DNA of 64,000 bases from Orientallactaga sibirica (GCA_036365145.1 JAEOAD010000699.1:8963001-9027000), one strand, 5' to 3'. Counted from the stretch's first letter, positions 1 through 12,520 are shown. A program made the numbers and translations. The notes: a model not told the origin generated them from the letters alone.

Positions 1-1312
1 AATAAACCCAATTTTATCCCTAAGCATCTTTAACTTTTTCCAGACTTCAGCATAAGTAAAAAGTGCTCTGAACACGAACTATAGAAACTTAAGGACACAT
101 CGAGCATCCTTTTGCAGGCATCTTTTGTAAGCAGTCCAGAATGAATGCTCGAAGAAGCACAGCTATTCTCAGAGCAATCTGTCACACCAAGGGAGAGTGA
201 TTGAAGACAAAAAAAGTCCTGCACCTGTGTTGACTGCATCTGACAGTGATTTCCAGTAGTTCTCCCATGACTGTGCTGTGACATAGATTCTGCCAAAGTT
301 CAGTCTTTCTTGTGTTTTGTGTGAATAAAGATCTCCTCCAGGATGGGCCAGGACAGTCTCATGATACGGTGACATGAGAAAGCTTCTACTAGTTCCTTCA
401 TTAAAATGGACCCCACCCACCCACACACACACACAAAATCTTTCAGTCCATCAGCCTAATATTCAATGACTCCCTAAATTAATCCACTTGTGTACCTTGT
501 GTTTTAAATCGTTAAGGATTGTAAATGTCACTGTATAGATTATTTGTAAACTTGGTTGTGTAGGGTGGCTTCAGGACTCTCAGCATCACCACATCACCAT
601 TTCTATTGATACAAAGGGGAGCAGGTGTGAAAGTTCTGTTGCAATCAAACCAGCCCATTTTCCAACGTTGTTATTAGTAAGGCAAAGGCATGGGGCTTTG
701 CTAATAATGTTTAAGTCTCCAGACTTAATTACTTCCATGATAAAAAGGCTTTCTGGTTTAGCTAACTGTACCAGCCCCTGGGAGAACAGTTACATGAGCT
801 GTACTATTTTCACAAGGCATCACTCTTAAGCACAGACCTCCTGGCATCTAATGAGCACTGGATCACTGTTTTACCAAAGCTTCTGATGGTCTCCATGCTG
901 TTGGTGATGTGGCAACAGAAGCCACAATGGTTCAGGTGGGGCTCCAGAGGTAAAGCTTTTGTTAGCATGCTCTGTCACATGGAAATAGTGAGCAAGAAGC
1001 CAGAGGAATTTTATCCTTAGCCATGCACCTGGAAGTACCTGTCTGGAGGAAGCGTCCCCCTCCCACCACCTTGAAGTGGCTTCTGGTTCCTTCTCTTTAC
1101 AATTCACAGAACATAACCCCTGTACTCAGCACTGCCAGAACTACCGACATTCACAACTTTCTCAAAGTCTCATGCTCCAGATACTCAAAATGTTCTGCCC
1201 TCTCCTAAGGCAGAAAGTGGCATATCTTCATTTCTGTAATGAAGAAGGGCTTCCTCAAAGACATGAAGAAGAAAATTTCCCTAAGATGGCTGTCATGACT
1301 TAAAATCCATAG
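1..1312. other. Unique intergenic DNA
   Basis: I see no gene or recognisable repeat here apart from a short AC-rich run near 420-436. All open frames are under 90 codons, overlap on both strands and resemble no family I know. Confidence 0.5.
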
Positions 1313-1317
1313 CCCTT

Positions 1318-1378
1318 TCCTAGGATCCTTTGGCTTTGTAGGCAAATGTCTTAACCACTAAGCTATCTCTCCAGCCCC
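1318..1378 (-). repeat. DIP-like tRNA SINE, head fragment (antisense)
   Basis: The stretch ends in 'aagctatctctccagcccc', the complement of the SINE 5' head. It contains the 'cttaaccacta' A-box region and a B-box-side segment near 'cctttggctttgtaggcaa'. Only about 60 bp of the head survive; the body and A-rich tail are missing. Confidence 0.75.
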
Positions 1379-1812
1379 ACATTATTATTTTAAAGAATGT
1401 TCTTCCTTTGATTTTTATAATTGAATTTACAACTGCAAGGGAAAAAAAAAACATCAAATGGAAACCAAGTAAACTAACTCAGTAACTTGTCGATACCTTT
1501 CTAAACAAAATGAAACTCTATTCAGACACATAACCAAGATCCCACGGAACATTAGGAGAAAGCACCGAGGAAATGAGCAAATGGAGGACTTTGGATAAAT
1601 CAGTGGGAAGACATGATGCATTCCCACTATATAGGCATTGTATAAAGCAGAGGAGTTGTGCCCAAAGACCAAGGACAAAAGTGCATAAAAATGACCCACT
1701 TCACCAAAACAGGGATTTCTTCCTAAAACCCTACATCGATTTGAAGGTGAGGAAGTTGGGAGGTGCAGTTTATTCTACAGTTGAGTATCTTTTTGTAAAA
1801 ATGGGTTTTCAA

Positions 1813-1951
1813 GCTGCAGGATGTGGTGGTGCATGCCTTTAATCTCAGCACTCGGGAGGCAGAGGTAGGAGGATCGCTGTGAATTTGAGGCTACTTTGAG
1901 AATACATAGTAAATTCCAGATCAGCCTGGGCTAGAGCAAGACCCTACTTTG

Positions 1952-1980
<29 letters not shown>
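1813..1980 (+). repeat. B1-type (7SL-derived) SINE
   Basis: The body begins near 'gatgtggtggtgcatgcc', continues through 'tttaatctcagcactcgg' and 'ggcagaggtaggaggatcg', and ends in a pure A-run of about 29 bases (1952-1980). The long uninterrupted tail suggests a fairly recent insertion. Confidence 0.95.
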
Positions 1981-1982
<2 letters not shown>

Positions 1983-2786
1983 TGGCGTGGCTTTCAAACG
2001 AGAAAATGGTTCATTGACTACATGTGAAACTCCAGTCACTCGGAAGAGGAGCTTAGAAGCATTAAATACAATTGTCACTTCCTTCTCTTCACTGTAAGTA
2101 GTCCTTCAGGGCTCTGTAGAACTGAAAGCTGTAATGTGTTTGGATTTACTGGAGGAGTAAAATGGGAGAAAAGTCCAAGTTTGGCAATCCCTGTCTCAGC
2201 AAACTGCATTAGCAAACATTGACTTGAATGTCTGGCCACTTCCTCTAACTCCCTCCCAGAAGTGCTACTGTTCTTTCTCGTAAGTGCCACGAGTATTTCA
2301 GAAGTAGTTCTTTAGTGATCATTTCAAATCCCAGCAGTTACGTGATGATGGATATTATCAGGCATTTGAAAATACTATCACCAGTCCCAAATGAAATAGC
2401 AGGATCTAGAAATACAGCAAAGGAAGGAATCAAATACATACCTGCAAACTGGGCTGAAAACTGGTTTTCTGCTCTTTGTCCCAGAGGAAAGATCAAGCTA
2501 TAATGGGGTGAAATCAAAACAGGAGTAGCTACATAGACAACTTTGTGATCTGTCAAAGCAAGGAACACAGCATTCTATAGTCATTTGCCTTTCTCCTGGT
2601 CTATGTCCTAATAGAGTTAAGAGCAAGAGTACTGCTTTTCCAGGTTCTTTCAATAGTCGTGGCACCATGGAACTCAGAAATGCTCATTGATTACATACTG
2701 TAATAATTGTTTTACCCATGACGAGATCCATGTAACCGTGGCTCTTATTAACTCTTGAAATATTTCACTTCACTATGACATTCGTT

Positions 2787-2886
2787 GCCTCTCTCTCTCT
2801 CTCTCTATCTCTCTTTCTCTCTCTCTCTTTATCTGTCTCACTTCCTCTCTCTCTCTTGCTCTGATAGAGAGAGAGAGAGATAGAGG
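2787..2886. repeat. (CT)n/(GA)n low-complexity tract
   Basis: About 75 bases of CT-rich sequence run directly into a GA-rich run ending 'gagagagagagatagaggg'. The two halves are imperfect complements, so this is both a purine/pyrimidine tract and a potential hairpin. Confidence 0.85.
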
Positions 2887-3150
2887 GAAAGATTTGGAGC
2901 ATTTATGACTTGCTCTTTGTAGGTCTCCTAAGAATTGAACAGATGAATAAATGTAGCATCAATGTATCAACTCCATATCAGGCTCACATAAAAATATCTT
3001 TATGACAGTAACTTGAAGAACATTATCAGTATGAGGAATTACTTTAAGCAATCCACATATTAAGATAACAATAGGTTCTCATGAGATCAAACTATACCAT
3101 AAAATGTTGACCCACTGACAAAGTACCTGGGGGATCATTTTCTTTCTACC

Positions 3151-3504
3151 TGTAGTAGTTTGAATATGAAATGTATCTCCTTGACTTGTTTGCTTCAGTA
3201 TTTGATCCCTAGTTGTTGGCAGGGTTGGGAAGTTTATGAAACCTTTAGGAGGTATAGCCTTGCCAGAGGAAGTGTGCTTACCTGGGAACAGGTCTTGAGA
3301 TGTTCTAGCCCAGCCTTGTCAGTGCTTCTCTACTGCATCCCTGCTGATGTGAAGATATAGTGCTGTCTTTCTGCTCACACCATGCTTTTCACACCATGAT
3401 GGGCATGTTTACTCAAAACTGTAAGCCAAAATAAACCCTTTTCTTCCATAAGATGCTTCTAGTCATATAAATTTTTTTCCTATCAATGAGAAAGTCATGA
3501 TACA
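3151..3504 (+). mobile_element. ORR1/MaLR-like solo LTR
   Basis: This looks like a 354-bp ERVL-MaLR long terminal repeat. It starts 'tgtagtagtttgaatatga', has the family's 'aacctttaggaggt', 'gccttgccagaggaagt' and 'gtaagccaaaataaaccc' segments (the last holding the AATAAA signal), and ends 'aaagtcatgataca'. It begins TG and ends CA. The flanking pentamers CTACC and CTGCC match at 4 of 5 positions, consistent with an old 5-bp target duplication. No internal region is attached. Confidence 0.8.
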
Positions 3505-5654
3505 CTGCCTTTTTTCTTAAGTTGAAAATCATAATGAAGTCATAATGGCTTAAAAGTTCTCATTTTTATTATTTTTGCCCATTTTTCATATTATTTTCAA
3601 AGTCACAAACTTCTCCCATGTATGTTTCTCTAGCTTACTTATAAGTTGGCAGAGCTGGACCATGGCACCCATTTTCATGAGTACATATTTCTCTCTGACC
3701 CCAAAGTTTATAAATCAAAATGATGAGAATAATCTGATGTGTCCATGTGTATCTTTTCTGACTTCACCTTATGACTATAGTGCATATTACAGAATTTGGA
3801 AAACAGGGCCACTGTTGGAAAGATGAATTAAAAACTAGAGATGATGTCAAAGATACTTTGGGGGGGGGTTCAGTCTGTCACCTCTCTCTTTGTCTTTCTT
3901 TCTCTGTCTTTCTTTCTCTCATTGTCTCTGTTTCTGTCTCTCTGATTTTTGTTATTAAAACAGACATTGAAATTGTATTTGCACTTCTATTGCTGTGAGA
4001 GTTAACTGAATTGATGTGGATGGAGCCCCATGCTGAGTGGAAGGCACAACTAAGTCCATCCAAGAGTAGAAGCCTTAAAATCCCTAAGTTGCCACACATT
4101 TAGACCTCTTGCTACTCCCTGTCCATCTAGTCCCCACCCAGCTCAGCTCAGCTACATTATCCCTCTCTTCTCATGCCATTCCTTCCTCATCTTTATTGTT
4201 TTCCCCCCTCTCAATTAAGAATATGCCTCTGACACAAATATTGCCTGGGATTTTTCTGTCCTATAAATATGAATAAAGTCTGAAAATTCAGGAGGAAACA
4301 CCTAAAAAGAAATGCTCTCTTTGGAGTGCCTAACCTTAAAAGCAGCCACCACCTTGATTAGTATGACATTAGCATATGTCAGATGCTCTTGCTATTCTAG
4401 TTGCAAGGTCACCTAGGCACACCATATAAAGTGTATAACTTGCATGCCAGGCATTAACACACGGGGGTCTTTGCACTGACACTGTAAGCCACATCATTCC
4501 AAGACAAGAAAGTAAGAATCAGCAAAATCAAGTCACATCCAAATTTACCAATGTAAGCAGACAGGTATGTTTGACCTTGATTCACTTTTCCCCATTTTGT
4601 CTTTTAAAGATGAAATTCGTGTCTCAGCATCTTCTGTTTGCTTCTTCTGCCCTAACCCTTACTCTAACCTAGAGAAAGGATCACACTGCATATCACTAGC
4701 CTGGGAACAGATCCAAATTCAAAAATCCAAGTACAGGGTCTATTGAATACACATTGCTTTTGTACCACTGGGAAGTTGAAACACCATATACATCCACAAA
4801 TACCATGTCAGAGACTGTCTCCATACCTTTTTCTTTCCTACGCCCTTAATATTCTTGTACTCTGAATCTATTATCCCAACCTTAATCTGGTGAAACATTA
4901 TTTTTAAACCCTTCTTGACAAGTCATGAGCAGTTAACTGCACACTGGCCTTAGCCTCCATGGAGTTTGTTTGGGAATCGTTTTGTCTAGCCAGGATCACT
5001 GGGACCCAGTCTGCATCCATGTCTTCTACCACACTTCCCTATATTTCCTTCTTCCCCTGGCATATTGTCCTCTGCTCTTCAGTGAGTCTTCTTGCAGAAG
5101 TGTTCCTGCATACTATGCAACCCTCCTTTCTTGATTATGGCTCAGTAACTCAATACTGAGATAGGCTGCACGCTGAGGCTGTAATTCATTAGCACTGGAA
5201 GATTGTGGGAACATGTCCTCAACTCTCATCAGCAATTGGAATGTGATTTCTCATGTTTAGTTTTCCACAGCCTTCATGAAACAAAATGCAGTATTCGTTT
5301 CTAAGGTTTTCCCAAGCAACTGTCTTCTAATGGGAAAACTTGAACAAAAAATATGTATCACATGCCAAACAGCTAACCTCACCCTCATACATATTTATAT
5401 TTTAGGCAGAGATGAAACATCATTTGTAAGATGGATGTGCTTCTTTGGAGTTCCAACAAGAAAATGCCCAGAGAGCTGAACTGCTTCTACAGCTAATAGG
5501 CATAAAACCCTTTGTCGTGTGCAGGGGGCGGGGCACACAAAGCAAAATCACGGCGTGTTTCAGGGATAGGTCACCTCAGAGCTCTAGAATCATCTTCATT
5601 CCACTAGGGAAGAAAGGAGAGTGCTGGGAATGCAGTGGGAAGTCTCTCGCTGCT
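3505..5654. other. Unique intergenic DNA with a CT-rich tract
   Basis: No gene is recognised. Positions 3881-3950 are a degenerate (CTTT/CTGT)n tract. The rest is AT-rich single-copy-looking sequence with only short, unsupported open frames (83 codons at most). Confidence 0.5.
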
Positions 5655-5805
5655 GTTCTCAAGCAGTGCGGTGTGGTCTGAACCTTTTAGACATGCAGAT
5701 TCAGGCTTCACCACAGACCAGCTGAAGCACAGCTGGGGGGGGGTGTCTGTTTTAACAAATAATCCATGTGATTATCATGCACTCAAAATTTTTAAGAAGC
5801 AGAGA
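5655..5805 (-). mobile_element. MER5-like hAT-Charlie DNA transposon relic
   Basis: The order 'gtgtggtctgaac', 'gacatgcagattcaggct', 'ttttaacaaataatccatg' and 'tcatgcactcaaaatt' follows the antisense layout of MER5-type non-autonomous hAT elements common to placental mammals. It is heavily diverged and lacks intact terminal inverted repeats. The family call is from recall of the consensus. Confidence 0.6.
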
Positions 5806-5834
5806 TTGATGACATCAGTAGTATTAGAGAGACC

Positions 5835-5930
5835 TGAACCTGAGCACTGCTTTCACTGCTTATGTGAGCTTTGAGTGACTTAAGCTCCTCAAGCTCATTT
5901 TTCTCATGTATGAAAAGGCAATGGGATTTT
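5835..5930 (+). repeat. MIR SINE relic
   Basis: The segment 'gtgagctttgagtgactta' followed by 'cctcaagctcatttttctc' and 'atgtatgaaaaggcaatgg' fits the MIR core ('cttgggcaagttacttaacctc ... cctcatctgtaaaatgggg'). This is an ancient mammal-wide SINE, strongly decayed. Confidence 0.55.
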
Positions 5931-6171
5931 TTCCTAGGAAGTTATTGTGTGTTTTACTGAAAATTTTCATATAAATTGTTCATTAGAATTCCAGGCCCCA
6001 AGTAAGCATACAATCCATGTTTTCTACTATCATAGCCAAATTAATTAAACAATCTAGATATGAATAGGCTATAAATCTACAAAAGTAACATTTTAAGTAA
6101 TTCACACTAGTCAAACAACAGTGAATAATTAAAAGTGACAAGCAACGAAATATTCTCTTTGTTTATTGTTT

Positions 6172-6296
6172 GTTTCTTTTTCTTTTTTCCTTTTTATTGG
6201 GGGGAGGCAATCTCACATAGTCCAGACTGGCCTTGAACTCCTGACTTCCCTGCTCCCAACTCCTGGAGTGCTTACATTACAGGCAGGTACTACCGT
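6172..6296 (-). repeat. B1-type SINE (antisense)
   Basis: A T-rich tail complement (6177-6197) precedes 'ctcacatagtccagactgg' and 'ccttgaactcctgacttcc', the antisense B1 body. The head end, near 'acattacaggcaggtacta', is degraded. Confidence 0.75.
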
Positions 6297-6765
6297 TCTC
6301 AAAAGATTATTTCTTTTGAGAGTACACAAGGTAATGTATTTTTGTTGTTGTTTCAGCAGCTGGAGCAGAAGCCAAATCTGAGCAAATGTCAGCCAGCTTG
6401 GCTAGTTAGCTGCCTTTCTTGGCTCAGTCTCATATCTCTACCACCTGCTTTGCTCTGTGACTTCTCTGACTCCATGGCCATGGATGGCCTGAGAAACTGC
6501 TCCCTCCATGCCATACAATTGGAAGTGCAAAAGAATTCATGACCATGGATCCACCATGAATTGTGAAAGTGAGGAGCCAGGTAATATCAGTCTCCTTTCT
6601 TTTATACCAGATGAGCAGAAGTTCTTCACATGCATTTACAAAACCTTAGGAAGGTTGAGTACCACGTGAGAAGGATGTATTCTTGATGTTGTCAAGGTGT
6701 ATTTGAAATTGGCTTGTGAGGGGAGTTTGGAAAAGTCTGAATATACATGCTAATGGAATTCTAGA

Positions 6766-6993
6766 GTGGGCTGGGGAGATGACTCCATGATTGAAGGCAC
6801 TTGTTGCAAAGCCTGACAGCCTGGATTCAGTTCCCTGCTACCCACACAAAGTCAGATGCACAAAGTAGTGCACGTGTCTGAGTTCATTTGCAGTGGCAGT
6901 AGGCCCTGACACACTCATACACATGGTCTCTCTCTCTATATCTCTTTCTCTCTGTTCTGGGAGATAAATAAATACAAATATTTTTAAAAAATA
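6766..6993 (+). repeat. DIP-like tRNA SINE with 9-bp target duplication
   Basis: The head 'gggctggggagatgactcc', the body 'gtcagatgcacaaagtagtg', the CT-rich stretch and an AATAAATAAA tail are all present. The direct repeat AATTCTAGA occurs at 6757-6765 and 6994-7002, a perfect 9-bp target site duplication that fixes both ends. Confidence 0.9.
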
Positions 6994-7099
6994 AATTCTA
7001 GAATGCTGAAAAGATAGCTTAATAAATGATAATGGTGAGAGCTCAGCAGATGACAATGCTAATAGAAATGTAGTCCTCACGAGGTTTCAAATGAAAATG

Positions 7100-8580
7100 A
7101 AGTCTCTGTTGAAAATTGGACTAAAGGCAATGGGGTTACACCATGCCAAAAAATTGGATCCATTTTGGGAAAGATCTGACCCTTTGTGTGGAGCCAGCTT
7201 AAATGTGATTGACTGGCTTCCTTGGAGGAGGAGATTTCAAGGCTATATAGCATTTAATGTGTGGTAATAGTATTACTGGTTGTTTTAACCAAATTCACAT
7301 TGATAATCAGTAGCAAAAAGAAGCAAATCAGACAATTGGACAAGGTTGCTGCCCACAAAGATTCAGGTAAAGAGTGTGAGATCATCAGTGTGGGTAAGAA
7401 GAAACCACATGCTATGCACCTGGACAACAGAAAAGATGCTTGGAGGGTCTCTCAGAACTCTGCAAGGCCACATCACCCACCAAAGGCTCAAAGGGGCAGC
7501 AATATAAGTTTATTGCAAAGGGTTTTCAGAAAAGCATTTGAACTTAGAAACACCTTTCTTACCAAGAAACACCTAGGAAATTATTTCCCCAGGATTTGTC
7601 ACTGAGGAAGGTACTCAGAGGTTACCATAGTCCCTATTCAAGTAAGCCCAAGTACAGCTTTTGCTTGTGGGACTGTGGCATCTTCCACATGGTGCTGGCC
7701 TGTTAGGCACACTTCAATTATAAGCCTGAAGGACCTGCTAATGTATGCTCAAGGGCCAGAGACCCTATAAATATCTTCTACAGGATGATGCTGGTGATGA
7801 AGGGTAAACTCAAAGTCTGCAAGGACTCTCAGGAAAGTAAAGACACCAGCAACGTGCAATGCCTGTCCAGGAAAGCATTTGGCAAAGCCACCTCAATATG
7901 GTGGCCTTGTCCAGAGGGTGGTCATGTGAGCTACAACCATGGAAGACATGAAAACTCAGCTGCTAAATCTTTGAGAACTCACATCCCACAACAGTGTGCT
8001 GGATACTGTACACAGAGATACAGGGTTTACTGTTTGTCCTACTGTATTTGGTGTTGCTTTGGGCTGATTCCTTCTTACTCTTCCTTTTTGGTGTAGGAAT
8101 GTTTGTTCTGTGCATTTCCACCATGGTATCATGGAAGTATGTAACTTTTTAAAATGTACATACAGGCTAACAGCTGAGTTTAACTTAAGTTTCAGAAGAG
8201 ACTTAGAATTGGACTTCTAGCAACAGCAGGATAGTTATAACTCTGCAGCTCTTAGGGAGGAACCAAATGCATTCAGCATTGTGATAGATTTGAACTGTTG
8301 GTGGTTCTGGGGATGAATGCTATAGTCTGAACGTTGAATTCCTCCAAAGGTCCATTTATCAAAGTGTATTCCCTATGGAATATTCCTCTGAAGGGGACTG
8401 TGGGATCCTGGTCTGTTCCTCCTTTTTGATTCCTGATGAATACTTGTCTCTTTCATGTAATCTCTGACTCACTCTCATCCTCACCAGAGACTAAAAGCTG
8501 TGGTCCAGTCATGGATTAGAGCCTGTAAAACTTTGAGCTAATATCAAATTTTATCTCGAATTTTCTCAGGATTATCTCAT
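7100..8580 (+). mobile_element. Possible MaLR internal remnant plus LTR
   Basis: From about 8317 the text 'tgctatagtctgaacgttg' and 'cctccaaaggtcca' reads like the start of a MaLR LTR. The preceding 'tgaactgttggtggttctgg' resembles the end of a MaLR internal region. Positions 7261-7605 hold a 114-codon open frame and 7785-8096 a 103-codon one. Neither matches a protein I recognise, and neither shows a retroviral gag or pol motif I can name. The whole call is tentative; unique DNA is the alternative. Confidence 0.3.
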
Positions 8581-9149
8581 ACATGTACATTCTCAGCAAT
8601 GGGTATGTCGAGTTCCCTCGCTGTCTCATCAGCAAATACAATTTTGAGAGCTGTGGAGACCATTGAGTGAGGAAATGGTGCTGTACTTATCTCCTGCTTC
8701 CACAGCTTCTGTGTTTGTCTACAGGCATGACTTTAGAAGAAGTTCCTATCCCCTGTATTGCATCATATTCCCTTGCCAAGGTGTACATGGAAGCATGTGT
8801 ACTGCTTTAAATGGAGGAAAGAGCAGAGATAGATACCCTTCTTTGAGGAGGCTTGTTTGTAGAGCTGTCAGGAGAAGCCAAGGAATGTACTTCTGGAACC
8901 TCATCTGAGACCTAAGATTCAACCCACGTTAACCACTGCCAATTCCATTTGCAACTCAGAATTGTTAACTTTATTTATGTAAATATTTTTTAATTGTTGT
9001 ATCTCTGATTCTTATGCATTTAATTAAAGACAAACAGGAGGGAAAATGTACAATATTATAGAAATATATACTAGAAAGTGATGAAATTGCATGGTGACAG
9101 GTGAAAATGATGGAAATAAAACCAATTGAAGAAATGTTTGTCTTTAGAT

Positions 9150-9245
9150 TCCAACAGCAAAGTTTGAGCCTTGGCTTCACCATTAATTAGCTGTTCCCTG
9201 CTTCATCCATGACACAGTTTCTATCTGTACAGTGTGGATAGTTCT
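9150..9245 (+). repeat. MIR SINE relic
   Basis: The string 'ggcttcaccattaattagc' followed by 'acagtttctatctgtacag' and 'tgtggatagttctg' matches the middle of the MIR consensus (tRNA-derived part and core). It lies directly upstream of the L1 that starts near 9246 and may mark the insertion point. Confidence 0.6.
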
Positions 9246-10050
9246 GTTTTTAATATTCTTGCTAATTTTCCTAATGGCTACACGAGTTCAGACTCCTACC
9301 AGAAATAAGTGTTTCTTTTTCCCACATCCTCTCCAGCGTTTATTGTCATCTGTCACCCTATTCTGACTGAGGTACAATGAACACTCAAAGTAGTTCTAAC
9401 TTGTATTCCCTTGATAACTAAGGGATTTTAACTTTTAAAATAGTAATTGGTCAGTTTTGTTTCTTCTTTTTAAAGTTTCTATTCATTCATTAGCCCATTT
9501 AGTGATTTTTATTTTCTGGTGTTTAAGTTTTGCAGTTCTTTGTATTGTCTGTATATTAACTTCTTTTTTGCAACTTCACCACTCCTTGACTTACACTTAA
9601 CTAGTTCTGTATGCTACTACAGAGATACTTGCACATTCATGTTTATAGCTGCTCTGTTCATAATAGCTAAGAAATGGAATGAACCTAGATATCAATCAAT
9701 AGATGAATGGATCATGAAAATGTAGTACATATACACAATGGAGATTCATCCAGAATAAAGAAAATGGAATTATGAACTTATCAGAAAATGGATGGATATA
9801 GAAATTATTGAATTAAATAAGCTGACCAGACTGAAAAAGACAAATACCACATGTTTCTCTCATATGCAGATCCTCGTTTTTAATCTCTGTGTGTATCCAA
9901 GATGCCTTGTGCAACAGTCAGTATTTAAAGGAGTTTTATGATGGAAGAACATTAATGGAGCACCACTTGGAGTATTGAGGAAAAGGGAAACACATAGCAC
10001 CTATGGGGAAACCTTTTTCCTTCTACAGCCTACTTTCTTTTAATTCCTTA
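9246..10050 (+). mobile_element. 5'-truncated, 5'-inverted L1 remnant
   Basis: Positions 9246-9560 are ORF2 C-terminal sequence read on the minus strand ('tctccagcgtttattgtca' and 'ctgactgaggtacaatg' are complements of that region). From about 9600 the element turns to the plus strand and encodes the next part of ORF2, readable as YYRDTCTFMFIAALFIIAKK followed by WNEP, then the ORF2 end ('acatgtttctctcatatgc') and some 3'UTR. This order (flank, inverted upstream part, direct downstream part) is the known twin-priming product. The 3' limit is uncertain because no A-rich tail is clear. Confidence 0.75.
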
Positions 10051-11345
10051 TTATCTATAGTTCCTAATCACAGACAGTGTGCTTGGCCAGTGAATGTTAT
10101 TTCTTCTAAATGAAAGGGAAAAGGAACACACAATGGTCAAAGTGGTAGAATGTGATAGTGAGGTAGTGAGTGATCTGAGAAATAGGACTGAACAAACTTG
10201 GAGGCAAAATTTGGCTTTGTTTGGAGACTTTGGGCAAGTAAGTCTGCAAACTTCAGAAGAATGGTTTTTGAATATACTGCTATACAGATTCATAAACCCT
10301 TGGAGCAGATGTATTTTTGAATTCAGAATAATTTGGAATTTGCATGAGTAATATGATATGTGTACTATGGATTGTATACCTCCATGGTGAAGTCTAGGGT
10401 AATAAAATACAGGCATATTTTTGTGGCAAAATATTCAGTGCAAGTAGAGGAAAGACTGTAAGTAACCTTGTGTCTATTTATTCCTGTTTTCTTTTCTTTT
10501 CTTTTTTTTTTGCCAAATGAATTTGCATTAAATTTTCATGAATTGGGAAGTCACATATCTTTCTGTGAGGAAGGACAGGGCTGGCATAAGAGAATAGGAC
10601 AGATAATAGATGTCAGGCAGCAGGCACTGAGCCAGCACTGACTAAACTCCTGCTCTGTATATCAGGATTCCAACTGATTCTTCACTGAGTGAAGTCGATT
10701 CCACTTTTCTTATCTCCTTTGAGCTACAACATTTTCACTTGAGTCCAAATTACCAGCTTTCCTCATGGAACACCCTCAAAAGCTACCTGCCTATGAGTCT
10801 GACAGTCACCACTATGAGAAGCTATTTCCCCATAAATACTTCTCTACATTATAGACCATATGACCACCATGAAGTATGAATCATACCCTGCTAAAATCCT
10901 CTGATGGGTTTCCTTATTTCTCATCTACAAGCCTGAGTCCCCAGTCTCCTGTCTGTTCCTTCAAATTCCTAAAGCGGATCCTCTGCCCCAATGTTCTTCC
11001 TTTCTATCTTATTCTCAGTAGCAAAGAAGAAAGGTTGCTCTGTGTGCACACACCTGCTGGAGGAGATATCTTTACAAATACCCAGAATCCTCCTACGACT
11101 CTACCCGGGGCTGTCAAAGTACATACTTCTGGGACTGTAATATCCCCAGTGGGTTCAAGACTCCCTGAAGTCCAAGGCTGTACTTGTTTTTCTCACTCTT
11201 GAATTATCAGGGCCAAGTACCTTGCTTGATGCATAATATGGTCACCCTACACATATTTTTAGTTGATCAAAAATTGAGTAAGTCTGAAAGCACTACACAT
11301 CAGGTAATCTAAGGGGCTTACATAAACTCTTTTAATTTCCTTAAT
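10051..11345. other. Mostly unique DNA, possible L2 relic
   Basis: No gene is recognised. Around 10885-11020, 'tgctaaaatcctctgatgg' and 'tttccttatttctcatct' are weakly reminiscent of L2, but I would not defend it without alignment. Opposed open frames at 10051-10416 (minus, 121 codons) and 10094-10351 (plus, 85 codons) overlap each other and resemble nothing known. Confidence 0.4.
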
Positions 11346-11500
11346 GATCTTTTAAATCTCTTTCAAATCTTTCATAAGTCTAACTTCACCCTATCAGCTA
11401 TGTGCCATTATGACTATTTTGTAGATGCAATTGTCAAGTAACTTTCCAAATCATCAAAGGGCAAGTAAAGTTCAAATTCAGGGCTGAGATAGAGTGATAT
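11346..11500 (-). repeat. MIR SINE relic (antisense)
   Basis: 'gccattatgactattttgt', 'gtcaagtaactttccaaat' and 'aaagttcaaattcaggg' follow the antisense MIR order (the 'cattttacagatgag ... ttaagtaacttgccc ... attcgaaccc' pattern). It is old and degraded. Confidence 0.6.
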
Positions 11501-11749
11501 TTATGAATCTCAAGTTTGTACATCTCCCATTCCACCATCCTGCCTAGGAACTGGAACCAGGAGTGGGGTCCAAAATGCACCTTCTTGGACACAGTCAAAT
11601 ATGATGCTAGAACTGACTTCCTCCTCAAATAGCTATGATGTATTGTGTTCAAGGTTCTCTAGTGGAGTGACAGGTGCATAGAATCTCACTTGATTAAAGT
11701 ACTATGTGTTTAGATGGTGGAATTTAAACAAAGAGGTTTTGTTTTATTT

Positions 11750-12127
11750 ACTTTTTTGTGTGTGGTGTGTGTGTATGTTCGTATATGCATGGTTGCATAT
11801 GTGTGCAAATGTGCATACACATCTGTACAGGTTTGCATGTGGAGCCAAGAGGTCATCATCAGGTATCTTCTTCAGTTGAGGTGTCTTCTTCAGTTGATTT
11901 CTAACTAATTCTTGGAAACAGAGTCTCAAGCTAAACATACAATTCACTGATTGACTAGACAAACTAGCTAGTGAACCTCAGGGATTTCATGTTTCTACAT
12001 CCACAGTGCTGACATTATAGGTGCATACCACCACACCTGGCATTTCACATGGGTGCTATGTCTGAATTCACTTCCTCATGCTTGAGCAGTGAGCACATTA
12101 CATGCTGAGTCATTTCTCTAGCTCCTA
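11750..12127 (-). repeat. B4-like ID/B1 composite SINE (antisense)
   Basis: Antisense B1-type sequence ('cagtgctgacattataggt', 'gcataccaccacacctggc') is followed by an antisense ID head ('ttcctcatgcttgagcagt', 'tgctgagtcatttctctag'). The upstream TG-rich part and 'ggagccaagaggtcatcat' are the usual companion of this rodent composite. Confidence 0.7.
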
Positions 12128-12520
12128 AGAAATCTTGTTTAAAGTTGTATGGTATGCTTTCTGGAGAAATAGGACTAGTCATGGGAGAGGAGACATGGAA
12201 TAACAACCTTACTCTCTATTAGGGGACAAAGCAGGGTTCTCTTCTCGGGCTGCCTGCCCCATCATCACACCATGCCTGCTCAGCCATTGCACATTGACAG
12301 CACCCACCAGTGGCATTTTTGCAGGCACAGTTCAGCCTCTGTGCACTCACAGCTTTAAAACACATTGTGAGCTTCACTTTCTAGGGATATTCTTACTCTG
12401 AAAAGGTGTTAACTTTTTTATAAGTAACCAGCTAAATAAACATTTCAATTTTATATATAAGTAATGGTCTCTTCCAAAAGCATCATAATGCTTACTGATT
12501 TCTTCATTGAATATTTGTGT

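Noticed and set aside
7261..8096. Two consecutive plus-strand frames (114 and 103 codons), possible processed pseudogene
   Set aside because: I could not match either to any protein family; no A-tail or target duplication was seen. Kept only as part of a tentative MaLR remnant.
10051..10416. 121-codon minus-strand frame opposite an 85-codon plus-strand frame
   Set aside because: Overlapping frames on both strands, no family resemblance and no supporting context.
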